The position numbers and the translations under genes are program-made. This document shows positions 54,147 through 63,573 of a DNA stretch of 64,000 nt, one piece after another; positions within the stretch are counted from its first letter, which is position 1, and the number at the start of each line of letters is the position of its first letter. Below the pieces are notes generated by a model, which saw only the letters and a program-made list of their open reading frames with translations, did not search any database and was not told the DNA's origin. The stretch comes from Gari tellinella (lineage: Eukaryota > Mollusca > Bivalvia > Cardiida > Psammobiidae): the NCBI GenBank assembly GCA_922989275.2, contig OV277862.1, positions 48,323,786 to 48,387,785 of the forward strand, read 5' to 3'.

Positions 54147-54435
54147 TTTAATATAGTATAGCGATAACAATACATTAAATAGTATTTAAAAATCAATCAA
54201 AAACCCTTTGAAAACGGAACAAAACGGTCGTTGTTTTTGTGTTTGATTGTTTATTTATTTATTTATTTATTTTTTTATGTTTTTTTACAAACAAAACAAA
54301 AACCAGAGTCCATAATATCATGACAATCGGGAATATTTCAGGCAAAATATTGTCTGCTTAACACTTATTGGAAAAACCTAGTAATAAATGTAGATGAATG
54401 TTTTTCATAACAACCAGATATGTATTGCTCATAGC

Positions 54436-54652
54436 TACAGTGGAGAATCTGTTATTCTTTCCTGTTTAAACGCAAACGTACGCAAACGTAAATCACTAAA
54501 ACGTAGAAAAGTACAACTTTTGGACAATTCTGATAATTCATGTTTATCTTGGTGGCAAACAGTTTGGAGCCAGATCAGACGCCGGGTTACTGCAAATAAT
54601 AGTTTTAGCGTAAATGCGTTTATTGGGAAAGAATAACAGTTTCTCCACTGTA
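54436..54652. mobile_element. Family A MITE, second hairpin arm deleted
   Basis: TACAGTGGAGAATCTGTTAT to AACAGTTTCTCCACTGTA. The first arm (GGAGCCAGATCAGACGCCGG) runs straight into GGTTACTGCAAATAATAG. Confidence 0.9.
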
Positions 54653-54696
54653 TATAACCAGTAAGAAACACATCAAATGTACCTTCTTTTTAGCTC

Positions 54697-56340
54697 ACCT
54701 GAGCCTTCGGCTCAGGATGAGCTATTGTGACCGCTCTTCGTCCGTCGTCCGGCGTCCGGCGTCCGTCGTCTGTCGTCCGTCGTCCGTCCACATTTTCAAA
54801 CAACATCTCCTCAGAAACCACTGACCCGATTTCAACCAAACTTTATCAGAAGCATCAGTGACAAGGGGGAACGAAATCTTGTTCAAATTTTTGGCTAGAG
54901 TTATTCCCCTTGCTTTGGGACTTGATTTTCTAACATGACCGTATAGACAACTTTTAATGCATAAGAAAATCTTTAAAAATCTTCTTCTCAGAAACCAAAA
55001 GGCCCAGACCTTTCATATTTGGTATGTATCATAACCTAATGATTTTCTACCAAGATTGTTCAAATTTTGACCCAGGGGCCAAAAATGGCCCCGCCCTTGG
55101 GCTTATCAGTTTTTCTTAGGAAAATCTTTGAAAATCTTCTCCTCTGAAACTGTATGGCCTAGATCATTAATATTTGACATGTAGCTTTGCCTTATGGTCC
55201 TCTACCTAGCTTATTCAAATTATAACCCCAGGGTCAAAATTGGCCCCGCCCCGGGGCTTATCAGTTTTACATAGAGTTATATAGGAAAATCTTTAAAAAT
55301 CTTCTTCTCTGAAACTGTATGGCCTAGATCATTAATATTTGACATGTAGCTTTGCCTTATGGTCCTCTACCTAGATTGTTCAAATTATGACCCCAGGGTC
55401 AAAATTGGCCCCGCCCCGGGGCTTATCAGTTTTACATGGAGTTATATAGGAAAATCTTTGAAAATCTTCTCCTCTGAAACTGTATGGCCTAGATCATTAA
55501 TATTTGACATGTAGCTTTGCCTTATGGTCCTCTACCTAGATTGTTCAAATTATGACCCCAGGGTCAAAATTGGCTTGCCCCGGGGCTTATCAGTTTTACA
55601 TAGAGTTATATAGGAAAATCTTTAAAAATCTTCTTCTCTGAAACTGTAAGGCCCAGATCTTCCAGCTTTGACATTTAGCTTTGCCTTATGGTCCTCTACT
55701 AAGATTGTTCAAATTATGACCCTGGGCCAAAAATGGCCCCGCCCTGGGGCTTGTCAGTTTTTCTAGGAAAACCTTTGAAAATCTTCTTCTCTCAGAAACT
55801 GTATGGCCTACATCAATAATATTTGACATGTAGCTTTGCCTTATGGTCCTCTACCTAGATTGTTCAAATTATTACCCTAGGGTCAAAATTGGCCCCGCCC
55901 CGGGGCTTATCAGTTTTACATAGGAAAATCTTTAAAAATCTTCTTCTCTGAAATTTTAAGGCCCAGATCTTTCAGCATTGATATATAGCTTTGCCTTATG
56001 GTCCTCTCCCAAGATTGATCAAATTATGACCCCTGGGCCAAAACTGGCATTGCCCTTGTGCTTATCAGTTTTTCATAGGAAAACCTTTGAAAATCTTCTT
56101 CTGAAACTGTAAGGCCCAGATCATTTGTAATTGAAATGTAGCTTAACCTTATAGTCCTCTCCCAAGATTGTTCAAATTATGACACCGTGTCAAAATTGGC
56201 CCTGCCCCGGGGCTTATCAGTTTTATATAGACTTATATAGGAAAACCTTTAAAACTCTTTTTATAGCTATATATATCACAATATTGTCTTGCCCATTCAG
56301 CTTAGGTACAATGTTCTCAGGTGAGCGACTTGTGGGCCAT
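54697..56340. mobile_element. Family J element with eight internal 153-165-bp repeats
   Basis: Begins TAGCTCACCTGAGCC, then GTCCGTCGTCCGGCGTCCGG runs. It ends near CTCAGGTGAGCGACTTGTGG and GGCCATGGCCCTCTTG; GCTCACCTGAG and CTCAGGTGAGC are inverted ends. Inside, a unit with GAAACTGTATGGCC, GACATGTAGCTTTGCC, TATGGTCCTCTACC and GGCCCCGCCC repeats. TGGTCC or its match falls at 55196, 55361, 55526, 55690, 55845, 56000 and 56153, with a weaker unit before. No long frame is conserved. Confidence 0.8.
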
Positions 56341-56396
56341 GGCCCTCTTGTTCAGTATAAGCTTACAAATCATTTTATTCTGTGTGCTTACAGATT

Positions 56397-56540
56397 ATCC
56401 CGTCTATTATGATCACTGAATTATTTCAACCAATTGCTGAGCTTTCTGTTTAACTTTCATCTTGCTTTAAGCTGCCACCTGTCTTTTATACAGAAAATAA
56501 GCTCTCTTTTCAGTGGTCGTAATAGAGGGTTTCTGTATAG
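56397..56540. mobile_element. Family D MITE, left part lost, next to an exon acceptor
   Basis: GTCTATTATGATCACTGAAT, the return arm GAGCTTTCTGTTTAACTTTC, CTGCCACCTGTC, and AGTGGTCGTAATAGAGGG. It ends about 30 bp before the CUB exon acceptor, so it supplies the sequence just upstream of the branch-point region. Confidence 0.72.
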
Positions 56541-56570
56541 TTATTTGTCATTGTACCATTTCTGTTTCAG

Positions 56571-56829
56571 GTGTAACATACTGCAAGTGGAGTGAAAGAA
56601 ACACGGGTGCTAATATTGAGGTGGAGAAGGGTGACGTCGGGTACATCGCGTCATCCGGGTACCCCAATAACTATTCTACGGACGTATATCACGGACACCT
56701 GTGTAACGTGGAGCTACAAGCGTGCAGCACGTGCAAAATCAGATTAAAATTCGTTGAGATGCGATTCCCGGATTGTGTGGCTCAGCAAACGAAAGTAGTC
56801 CACCAAATTCGCAGCGTCTGTGTCGAGGG
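56571..56829 (+). CDS. CUB-domain exon 1 (N-terminal two thirds)
   Basis: 259 bp between acceptor CCATTTCTGTTTCAG and donor GTAAGG (56830). It enters in phase 1 from the signal-peptide exon and leaves in phase 2. The protein starts VTYCKWSERNTG; then GDVGYIASSGYPNNYS matches the opening of a CUB domain (strand, then G.I.S..YP..Y), LCNVELQACSTCKIRLKF is the central strand pair, and MRFPDC follows. Six cysteines are present, more than the four of a standard CUB, with a CSTC pair. CUB domains are extracellular interaction modules; the signal peptide agrees with secretion or a membrane receptor. Codon use and conserved motif order argue against a chance frame. Confidence 0.82.
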
Positions 56830-56935
56830 GTAAGGATTCTTGATATAAACAATATTCCATAAAGCGATATCAAAGAATGTTTAATTGAACGTGTTTAAAG
56901 AAGACTACTTTCAAAAGAAGGCCCGTTATCAAAAG

Positions 56936-57085
56936 TCCAACCGTTTATCAAACAGGCTAGTTCTAGTTTTGAAGACAGGTGGCAATTTAAAGCAGGTTGA
57001 AAATAAAGCAAGATCCGCTTTCTGTTTTACTTTACCCTGCATTCAGCTACCCCGTACTATGATACATATATTTCTTATTGCGTCA
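56936..57085. mobile_element. Family C MITE, partial, in the short intron
   Basis: AACAGGCTAGTTCTAGTTTTG, AAAGCAGGTTGAAAATAAAG, a shortened tip, TTTTACTTTACCCTGCATTC, and ACTATGATACATATATTTC. Confidence 0.65.
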
Positions 57086-57257
57086 TCGATCAATTTTAGT
57101 TGTGTAGGTTCGTAAAAACACATATTGACTTAAATATAAGTAAACAATTGTATATTATTGATCCTATGGCCTAATGGAGAAAATGCATTACGTGTCCGCT
57201 TTACAGTTTGTCAAGCCAGACAAGTCTGCAAATATGCATTCTTTCACTTGCCGATTG

Positions 57258-57507
57258 TAACAGTGGAGAAAACGTTATTCTTTCCCAATAAACGCGTTTA
57301 CGCTAAAACTATTATTTTCACTGCAAACAGTTTGGAGCCAGATCAGACGCCGGGTAACCCGGCGTCTGATCAGGCTCCAAACTGTTGCCACCAAGATAAA
57401 GATGAATTATCAGAATTGTCAAAAAGTTGTACTTTTTTACGTTTTAGTGTTTTGCGTTTGCGTACGTTTGCGTTTAAACGGGAAAGAATAACAGATTCTC
57501 CACTGTA
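57258..57507. mobile_element. Family A MITE, complete, in the short intron
   Basis: TAACAGTGGAGAAAACGTTA to AACAGATTCTCCACTGTA. Hairpin GCCGGGTAACCCGGC. It makes up a quarter of the 1.03-kb intron between the two CUB exons (56830-57861). Confidence 0.92.
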
Positions 57508-57599
57508 ACGGTTCAACATATTACCATTAACACATTCAACTATCAAATTTAACCATTTAAGAACTGAAGATTGAAATCCATACGATTTAGTTTGGATTA

Positions 57600-57690
57600 T
57601 TGACTGAATAATTTGTATACGAGTGCTAATCAGTTTGGATCATGTGGCGTCTGATCTGGATTCAAACTGTTTGCAAAGTCGACTTTAGTC
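57600..57690. mobile_element. Family B-like remnant with one hairpin arm
   Basis: GTGCTAATCAGTTTGGATCATG runs into GGCGTCTGATCTGGATTC then AAACTGTTTGCAAAGTCG. Confidence 0.5.
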
Positions 57691-57861
57691 GCATATTTCG
57701 TTAAAAGCGTGAACACATAAAGTTAGATAAACATTGGCACAAGGAATTCGATGAGTTTTGACTAAATAGTAATTGAACCAAAGCAGTCATTTTGAATTCA
57801 AAATTTAAAATGTTTCTTTATGATTTTATGCAATGACAACGTAGTCATATTTGTCTTTCAG

Positions 57862-58046
57862 GTGCGACCACATTCGACTGTTTGAGGTGGCACAGCCATA
57901 CCTACAGACCACTCAGAAGAACTACTTTTCTGAGGCGGAGGGGTCTTATTACGATACTATTTCTTCTGTCGTAGTTATACAACACTGTATGTCCAACGCG
58001 AGCAGTAATGCGGGAAAAAGATTCAAAATACAGTATGAGGTAATTG
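57862..58046 (+). CDS. CUB-domain exon 2 (C-terminal third)
   Basis: Acceptor ATTTGTCTTTCAG ends at 57861. One base completes the glycine codon begun in the previous exon, giving VEG-CDHIRLFE, the CUB motif C.D.l.i (normally followed by the third strand). SVVVIQHCMSN and FKIQYEVIG close the domain in the usual way. The end is placed at a GTACGT donor (58047), which keeps phase 1 as at the start of the domain. GTAATT at 58040 (phase 0) and GTGATT at 58051 (phase 2) are alternatives; reading on gives a stop 3 codons later. Together with the previous exon the domain is about 145 residues, long for CUB (about 110). Confidence 0.78.
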
Positions 58047-58144
58047 GTACGTGATTTACAATACTTCAATAGCTATACTTAATAAACTTGTGCCCATGAA
58101 TTTGACATTTATATCAATGTGTTATTTGAAAGTATTAACCATTT

Positions 58145-58365
58145 AACCGCAAAACCAATCCTCTTCACCGCCATTCTGTCGCCTGCTTCAGTATTGTTGT
58201 CTGCAATATCGTTTCAAAGTAAGATTTAGGACAGTATGACAGACGGAATTTCAAACTACTGCCAAAATGTTTAAATCCTGATCAGACGACTCGATACGCG
58301 GCGTCTTATCTGGATGGAAACTGTTTGCAAAGTCGAGTTTAGTCTACAACGGTGGTGAAAAAATA
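58145..58365. mobile_element. Family B MITE
   Basis: TTTAACCGCAAAACCAATCC at left, then CTTCACCGCCATTCTGTCGCC; hairpin AATCCTGATCAGACGACTCG with return GGCGTCTTATCTGGATGG; right end near GGTGGTGAAAAAATAG. Bases 58366-58756 hold nothing recognised. Confidence 0.6.
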
Positions 58366-58756
58366 GTGCGAGGAGTTCAAGTATATCAGACTTTTGTACA
58401 AACTGTCATATTGTAAGCTGCTGAATATTTCTGTATACGATATATTCGCCTTTTTTAAAAAACCACTTACAGTAAAAACTGAAGTTACAAAAACTCTTTT
58501 AGACAAATGTTTAGATTCGTGATCTGCAACCGAAACGAGTTTTGCTTCTATAAGAATACTGTACTATTTGTGATGTTGATGCTTGCTTTAAATCGCCAAG
58601 TACTGTAGAAAATGTTAAATCAAATTATTGAGTTCTCATTTCAATGAAGCCCATGACCCCCAGACATGGGGTTAACTCAACAATTCCAACAATTCTCCAA
58701 CAATGTCTCCCTTTCTTCTGTACAGAACCCTATGTCTTGTCTACTTTTCGAGATAG

Positions 58757-58990
58757 TTTAACCTTTTCCTCCCTGAAACCTCGAATGGAAAATTCTAGTT
58801 TCAATTTAGTCTAGTCCATTGTTGACTTTTTAGGATAATTTTTTACAAAATAGGTCAAAATGCAAAACAGTGTAGCCCCTGATCAGAGGGCTCCTTAAGG
58901 AGCCCTCTGATTAGGGTCTATACTGTTGTAACTCCTCACAGCTACGCCGTTTGCAAATGACGCATATATGCGTGACTAGGGTCGGCCATT
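58757..58990. mobile_element. Family F MITE, complete, reverse orientation
   Basis: TTAACCTTTTCCTCCCTGAAA at left. Hairpin at 58862-58927 (AAACAGTGTAGCCCCTGATC, tip GGGCTCCTTAAGGAGCCC). At right are GCATATATGCGTGACTAGGG and TCGG in place of the usual end. Confidence 0.75.
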
Positions 58991-59293
58991 ACCGTAATTA
59001 CCCTATGAATTAGGACAGACAGGCATGAACAGTTTGAGCAGGGCCTACACTGCCGACCAGCTTGCACCATTTGGACAAATAAGTGTGTGATAAAAGCAAT
59101 CTTTTTTAAGGATATTTGCAGCAGTTAAACATGATGTCCACAATTTGTAGAATCTTTACAGTGGTCACATTATAGAATTTGCTGCAGATATAACACTTTT
59201 TGCTTTTATAAAATACTGCGCTTATCTATTTACTACGATACATTCCAAATTTCTGAGTCAAAACCGTGTGAATTTATTAAAATCCGTTTTCAG

Positions 59294-59494
59294 TAACCCA
59301 TTGGCTGCCTGATTCCGAGTACATTGGTCATTAGCAAACAGTTAAGATCCTGATTAGAAACCGAATTGCGTGACTTATAATTGTCTGACACGCATAACGA
59401 TTTTACTTAAATCCATTTACCTAAATTTCAACAGAAAAAAGAGCAGACGAAAACTGTTTAAAGAAGATAATGTTATTGCGGTGAACGGGGTTAA
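59294..59494. mobile_element. Family B MITE, decayed hairpin
   Basis: GTAACCCATTGGCTGCCTGA to GCGGTGAACGGGGTTAA. GCAAACAGTTAAGATCCTGATTAG has only a short return. Confidence 0.65.
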
Positions 59495-59652
59495 ACCAAG
59501 CGTAAATCAGGGTTACAAACCTTAATACCTTTAATTAGTTCTTACGGGGAAATGGCTATGCAAGAAAAACATGAAAATTTAATAATTTTGAAGAGTTTTT
59601 TTCTCTTTGGTGAATCATACATTTTCAATACACGTATTAACCTTCTGTATGC

Positions 59653-59906
59653 TACAGTGGAGAATCTGTTATTCTTTCCCGTTTAACGCAAACGTACACA
59701 AACGCAAAACACTAAACTTTGACGTAGAAAAGAACAACTTTTGGACAATTTTGATATTTCATGTTTGTCTTGGTGGCAAACAGTTTGGAGCCTGATCAGA
59801 CGCCGGGTAACCCGGCGTCTGATCTGGCTCCAAACAGTTTGTATATGAAATAATAGTTTTAGCGTAAACGCGTTTATTGGGAAAGAATAACACATTCTCC
59901 ACTGTA
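59653..59906. mobile_element. Family A MITE, complete, reverse orientation
   Basis: TACAGTGGAGAATCTGTTAT to ACACATTCTCCACTGTA, TA on both sides. Hairpin with a GCCGGGTAACCCGGC tip. Confidence 0.92.
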
Positions 59907-59989
59907 TGTTTTTACCGTTTTCGAAATGTATCATCTGCAACAAGTCTGAATGTTTGTTTAAAAGCATGTTCTTTCAGAAAATACCATCA

Positions 59990-60070
59990 GAATGTCAAAC
60001 AGTTTAGATCCAGATGAGACGCCGAATTACTCGGCGTCTCATATAGGTCCAAACTGTTTGCAAAAATATT
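59990..60070. repeat. P1 hairpin with GATGAGAC arms
   Basis: Hairpin 59996-60060: AGTTTAGATCCAGATGAGAC, GCCGAATTACTCGGC tip, return GTCTCATATAGGTCCAAACTG. The flank AGAATGTCAAAC suggests family B. Confidence 0.75.
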
Positions 60071-60149
60071 ATCAAAAAGTAAAGAAGAAGGCGGAGTAAA
60101 ATTGACGTGAGAAAAAACTGTGAACTGTTCTATTTTGAGTTTTGTCGTC

Positions 60150-60320
60150 TGCAATTTTTTACATAAAAATTTCTGCACTTTTGATTGCAGAATTCTAAGA
60201 ACGAGAGTCAAATAGTACGTCTGGATCCAGATCAGATGCCGTGTAACGCGGCGTCTCATCTGGATCCAAACGGTTTGCAAATACCAGTTAAATCTTAATA
60301 AGCAAACGGTTAAGATTATG
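60150..60320. mobile_element. Family B MITE remnant
   Basis: TTTGTCGTCTGCAATTTTTT, a hairpin with GGATCCAGATCAGATGCCG and GCGTCTCATCTGGATCC (C in one arm and A in the other unpaired), and AAACGGTTAAG. Confidence 0.65.
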
Positions 60321-60450
60321 ATTTGTTTCACATACCGAATGTTCAAAACAATGAACGACATAGACGAAATGTTGAAATCTAAAGTACAGCGTCTGCGTAC
60401 CTTCCTATTCCTTGTAAACCTCAACTACATGGGAAAATGCTTTCTGTTGC

Positions 60451-60700
60451 TACAGTGGAGAATCTGTTATTCTTTCCCAATAAACGCGTTTACGCTAAAA
60501 CTATTATTTGCAGTGCAAACAGTTTGGAGCCAGATCAGACGCCGGGTAACCCGGCGTCTGATATGGCTCCAAACTGTTTGCCACCAAGATAAAGATGAAT
60601 TATCAGAATTGTCAACAAGTTGTACTTTTCTACGTTTTAGTGTTTTGCGTTTGCGTACGTTTGCGTTTAAACGGGAAAGAATAATAGATTCTCCACTGTA
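60451..60700. mobile_element. Family A MITE, complete
   Basis: TACAGTGGAGAATCTGTTAT to AATAGATTCTCCACTGTA, TA on both sides. Hairpin with GCCGGGTAACCCGGC tip. A 161-codon open frame runs through it and is not a gene. Confidence 0.93.
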
Positions 60701-60721
60701 CATAATAACGTCTCACGCTAA

Positions 60722-60968
60722 AGTCCATAGCATGTTGTTTCCAGTTTTAAAGATAGGTTGCCACTTAATGCATGATGACGGTAAAGCAAATGTTGTTCCT
60801 TAAGGCGCTGTCTGTTTTACTTGCAGCCAACTGTAAACGATAATCTACTTCGATATAAAAACTAGTTCGCATGGTTCATATTCATGACTGTATAAATGAA
60901 ACTATTTTCTACTGTGGTCGAATTAACTTAAGGCGTAAAAAGGACATGTAAGCGGAGAAATTGCTTAA
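60722..60968. mobile_element. Family C MITE, diverged
   Basis: CATAGCATGTTGTTTCCAGT, AATGCATGATGACGGTAAAGC with a CCTTAAGGCG tip, TATTCATGACTGTATAAATG, and GGAGAAATTGCTTAA. It shares TTAA with the next copy. Confidence 0.7.
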
Positions 60969-61215
60969 CCCGTTCCCTTATAGCCCGTTTCTAGTTTTGA
61001 AATCAGGCGACTACTTAAAGCAGGTTGAAAGTAAGCAGAATGCGCATTAAGGCGCATTCTGCTTTACTTCCAGCCTGCTTTAAGCTATTATCTACTAGAA
61101 TATTGAAAATATTTCTTATGATTTTTATTTGTGACGGTATAAATTGGAACTATTTTCTTCAGTAGAGGAATTAATTAAAGGCGTAAAAAGGCGTATTTAT
61201 GGGGTAATGGGTTAA
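60965..61215. mobile_element. Family C MITE, complete
   Basis: TTAACCCGTTCCCTTATAGC to ATGGGGTAATGGGTTAA. P2 hairpin AAAGCAGGTTGAAAGTAAGC with an ATGCGCATTAAGGCGCAT tip. Confidence 0.85.
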
Positions 61216-61339
61216 AGGAACTTCCTGCTCATTTTTCATATGTTCACCAGAAATGAGTTTTCGTTTGAGTGGTCATATCAGAAAAGCTGAATGCCCAGTC
61301 AGTTTTAACAATTAAAGGTATATTGTAACAAAATATTAC

Positions 61340-61437
61340 AGGAGCCCTCTGATCAGGGTCTACATTGTTTGTATAGGCTAAATGTAATCATTACAGAAAC
61401 ACTCTTGGTATACTCGTCTCAAGGGTTGAGTGTGTTA
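61340..61437. mobile_element. Family F MITE, reverse half
   Basis: AGGAGCCCTCTGATCAGGGTC, TACATTGTTTG, a decayed ACTCTTGGTATACTCGTCTC, and GGGTTGAGTGTGTTAA. Confidence 0.7.
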
Positions 61438-61598
61438 AACCATTATTCCATATTGTACCTAGCAACAAAACCCCTGTTTAGGTTGTACTGCTTAGGCTTG
61501 AGGTTACGAAACATACATGTACAAGATCTAGTGGGTGAGCAAAGGTGTCCTTAAAAACTGTTGTTGTTTATACTGTCTGTATACAACGAGCGCGTCTC

Positions 61599-61852
61599 TA
61601 CAGTGGAGAAGACGCTTTTCTTTCCCGTTTAAACGAAACTAAACGCAAACGCAACTAAACGCAAACGCAATGCAATAAAATGTAGAAAAGTATGACGTCA
61701 ACAATTTGTTGTTTTTATCCGAGTCACAAACAGTTTGGAGCCTGATCAGACGCCGGGTTACCCGGCGTCTGATCTGGCTCCAAACTGTTTCAACTGAATA
61801 AATTGATTTAAGTATTAACGCGTTAATTGGGGAAAAGTTATGTTTTTTCATT
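61599..61852. mobile_element. Family A MITE, right end decayed
   Basis: TACAGTGGAGAAGACGCTTT at left. Hairpin with a GCCGGGTTACCCGGC tip. An AACGCAAACGCAACTAAACG duplication lies in the left block. The right end is unclear (TTAATTGGGGAAAAGTTATG). Confidence 0.82.
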
Positions 61853-62184
61853 CTATTAATAAAATGCCACAAGCTAGTTTACCTGGATTATACTTTCATT
61901 TACAATTACAGTAACTGTCTTGATATGATTAACAAACGAGGTTTCAACCAGGATTTATCGTTTAAATAGGTACCAGTTTAAATCTCCTTTAATAATCTGG
62001 CAAAAACATGTAGTTTTGAGAAAACATGAAAAATAATTATGCTGCATTATAATAGTATTAAGTTGTCAGAGCTTATGAATTTACGTGGATTTTAATGTGA
62101 GTGTTGCTTAACAATGTCAAAGTTTATAGTCTATCTAGAAAGCGCAACTTGAAAATTAATTTGCAAAACGTTATAATAGGATTA

Positions 62185-62235
62185 CTGCATGAGTAACTCG
62201 GCGTCTAATTAGGATCCAAACTAGTTAACACACCA
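62185..62235. repeat. P1 hairpin, return arm only
   Basis: GAGTAACTCGGCGTCTAATTAGG then ATCCAAACTAGTTAAC. Confidence 0.55.
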
Positions 62236-62369
62236 ATAGCAGGAGCAAAATTTGAAACTAATTAAAGTGTATCTGTACCGCCAAATTCAATAAGAAACCA
62301 TGGCTCCGATACGAGTTCATTTGTCACATGAAACTCAAAACCCCTTCAAAGCCTTACCCCAAGAACAAT

Positions 62370-62580
62370 AGTTATTTGCAACTGTTAGGATCCCTATCAC
62401 AGACAAACTATAATCTGCTGTAACGTGTCTTCTGCAGCTTTTTGCAACAGTTTAACCGTAGAAACAATTGTACGAGTGCCAAGTTCAGATCCTGATCAGA
62501 CCCCGAGTGACGCGGCTTCTAATCTCCGTCCAAAATTTGAGCAAAGTCGTTTTTGGGCACCTTCGGCGGTGAAAAGTTTA
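62370..62580. mobile_element. Family B (B2-like) MITE
   Basis: GTGTCTTCTGCAGCTTTTTG, hairpin TTCAGATCCTGATCAGACCC with a CGAGTGACGCGG tip and a poor return, and CTTCGGCGGTGAAAAGTTTAA. Bases 62581-62988 hold nothing recognised. Confidence 0.6.
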
Positions 62581-62988
62581 AATAATTCAAAATCTATTGT
62601 TTGCAAATCTATATAAAACGGACAACATTCGTTTTACTTTTCCTTTCTCACGATTTCCCCCTGTTTTTTGTGTTTACATTGTCGCAATGGAACTATTTAA
62701 ACAGCGTTAGCTATCATTAATTCTAGATCCCTCAAGATAAACGTGGACTGTAATCTATACACTTTGCAACAGAGAAATATATCATTGAAACATATTTTTG
62801 TTTTTGGAACTTTGAAGTGGCGGTTTAAAAGTCATCTCCCTACCTATGCCAATAAATGGCGGTTTGCATTGGATTTGAGGATAAATTGTGGTGAAAGAAA
62901 TAAGATAAATAAGTTTTTGTTGTACATCTTTGAGATATGAGGATAGTATATTAGAGATTCAAACTATTGGGCCCCTCTGAAAATATTT

Positions 62989-63194
62989 CAGAATAACCTC
63001 TCTATTACGACCACAACATTGTGCTAAATATCATGCATTTAAGACATGAGGCTGCTTAAAGCAAGGTAACAATGAAACAGAAAGCTCCTTTAGGAGCTTT
63101 CTGTTTTATTGTCACCTTGCTTTAAGCTGTCACCTGTCTTTATACAATCAAGTAGCCTTCGTTTTAGCGGTCGTAATAGAGAGGTTCTACTGTA
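62989..63194. mobile_element. Family D MITE, complete
   Basis: CAGAATAACCTCTCTATTACG to GAGAGGTTCTACTGTA. P2 hairpin AAAGCAAGGTAACAATGAAA with a CTCCTTTAGGAG tip; arms pair except for one or two bases. Confidence 0.88.
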
Positions 63195-63329
63195 TTTAAA
63201 AGAATGCGTCTTTATTTCGACTTTGAGAATTGAATTGCTACATACGACAAATCCATAGCGTGCAGACGTATAAATTATATTCTATGACTAGTAAAACGTC
63301 AATCTTGATATAACCAAGCATTAATCTTG

Positions 63330-63573
63330 TTCGTTCACTACCATGACGTCATAGTAAAACAATATCGTCTGATGTTATTTCTTAATTTAAAACAATTGAC
63401 GTCTGCTGTTATTTCTCAAATTTAAAGTTGAGGTAGACTATTTTGACTGAATATACATTGAAATGAGTGTCAGACAGTTTGGATTTTAATCGCGCGTGAC
63501 ACGACATCTGATCAGGGTCTAAACTGTTGGCAAATAACTATTGTACTTTGGGTAAGGCAGTGTAGGATTAATT
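63330..63573. mobile_element. Family B MITE, last in the window
   Basis: GTTCACTACCATGACGTCAT to GGTAAGGCAGTGTAGGATTAA. The hairpin has lost most of its first tip (GGATTTTAATCGCGCGTGAC). A GTCTGCTGTTATTTCTC block precedes it. Bases 63574-64000 hold nothing recognised. Confidence 0.75.

Larger units (their letters stand above)
38215..56570 (+). other. 18.4-kb intron of the CUB-domain gene
   Basis: Donor GTAAGT at 38215, acceptor CCATTTCTGTTTCAG ending at 56570, phase 1. The interval is filled by MITEs of all main families, two SINE copies, a TTAA-flanked 1.2-kb element and the 1.6-kb J element. Many of these would fold into 30-bp hairpins in the pre-mRNA. No other exon was recognised inside, but small exons could be missed. 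Confidence 0.65.

Noticed and set aside
60318..60803. 161-codon open frame on the plus strand
   Set aside because: It runs through a complete family A MITE. The same peptide (RRVTRRL...LQTVC) appears in many frames at other A copies, always spanning the hairpin, and shows no selection for protein.
62743..62940. Possible further exon of the CUB gene
   Set aside because: No acceptor of the right phase precedes it, and the residues (many K, F, I) show no CUB, LDLR or membrane-segment pattern.
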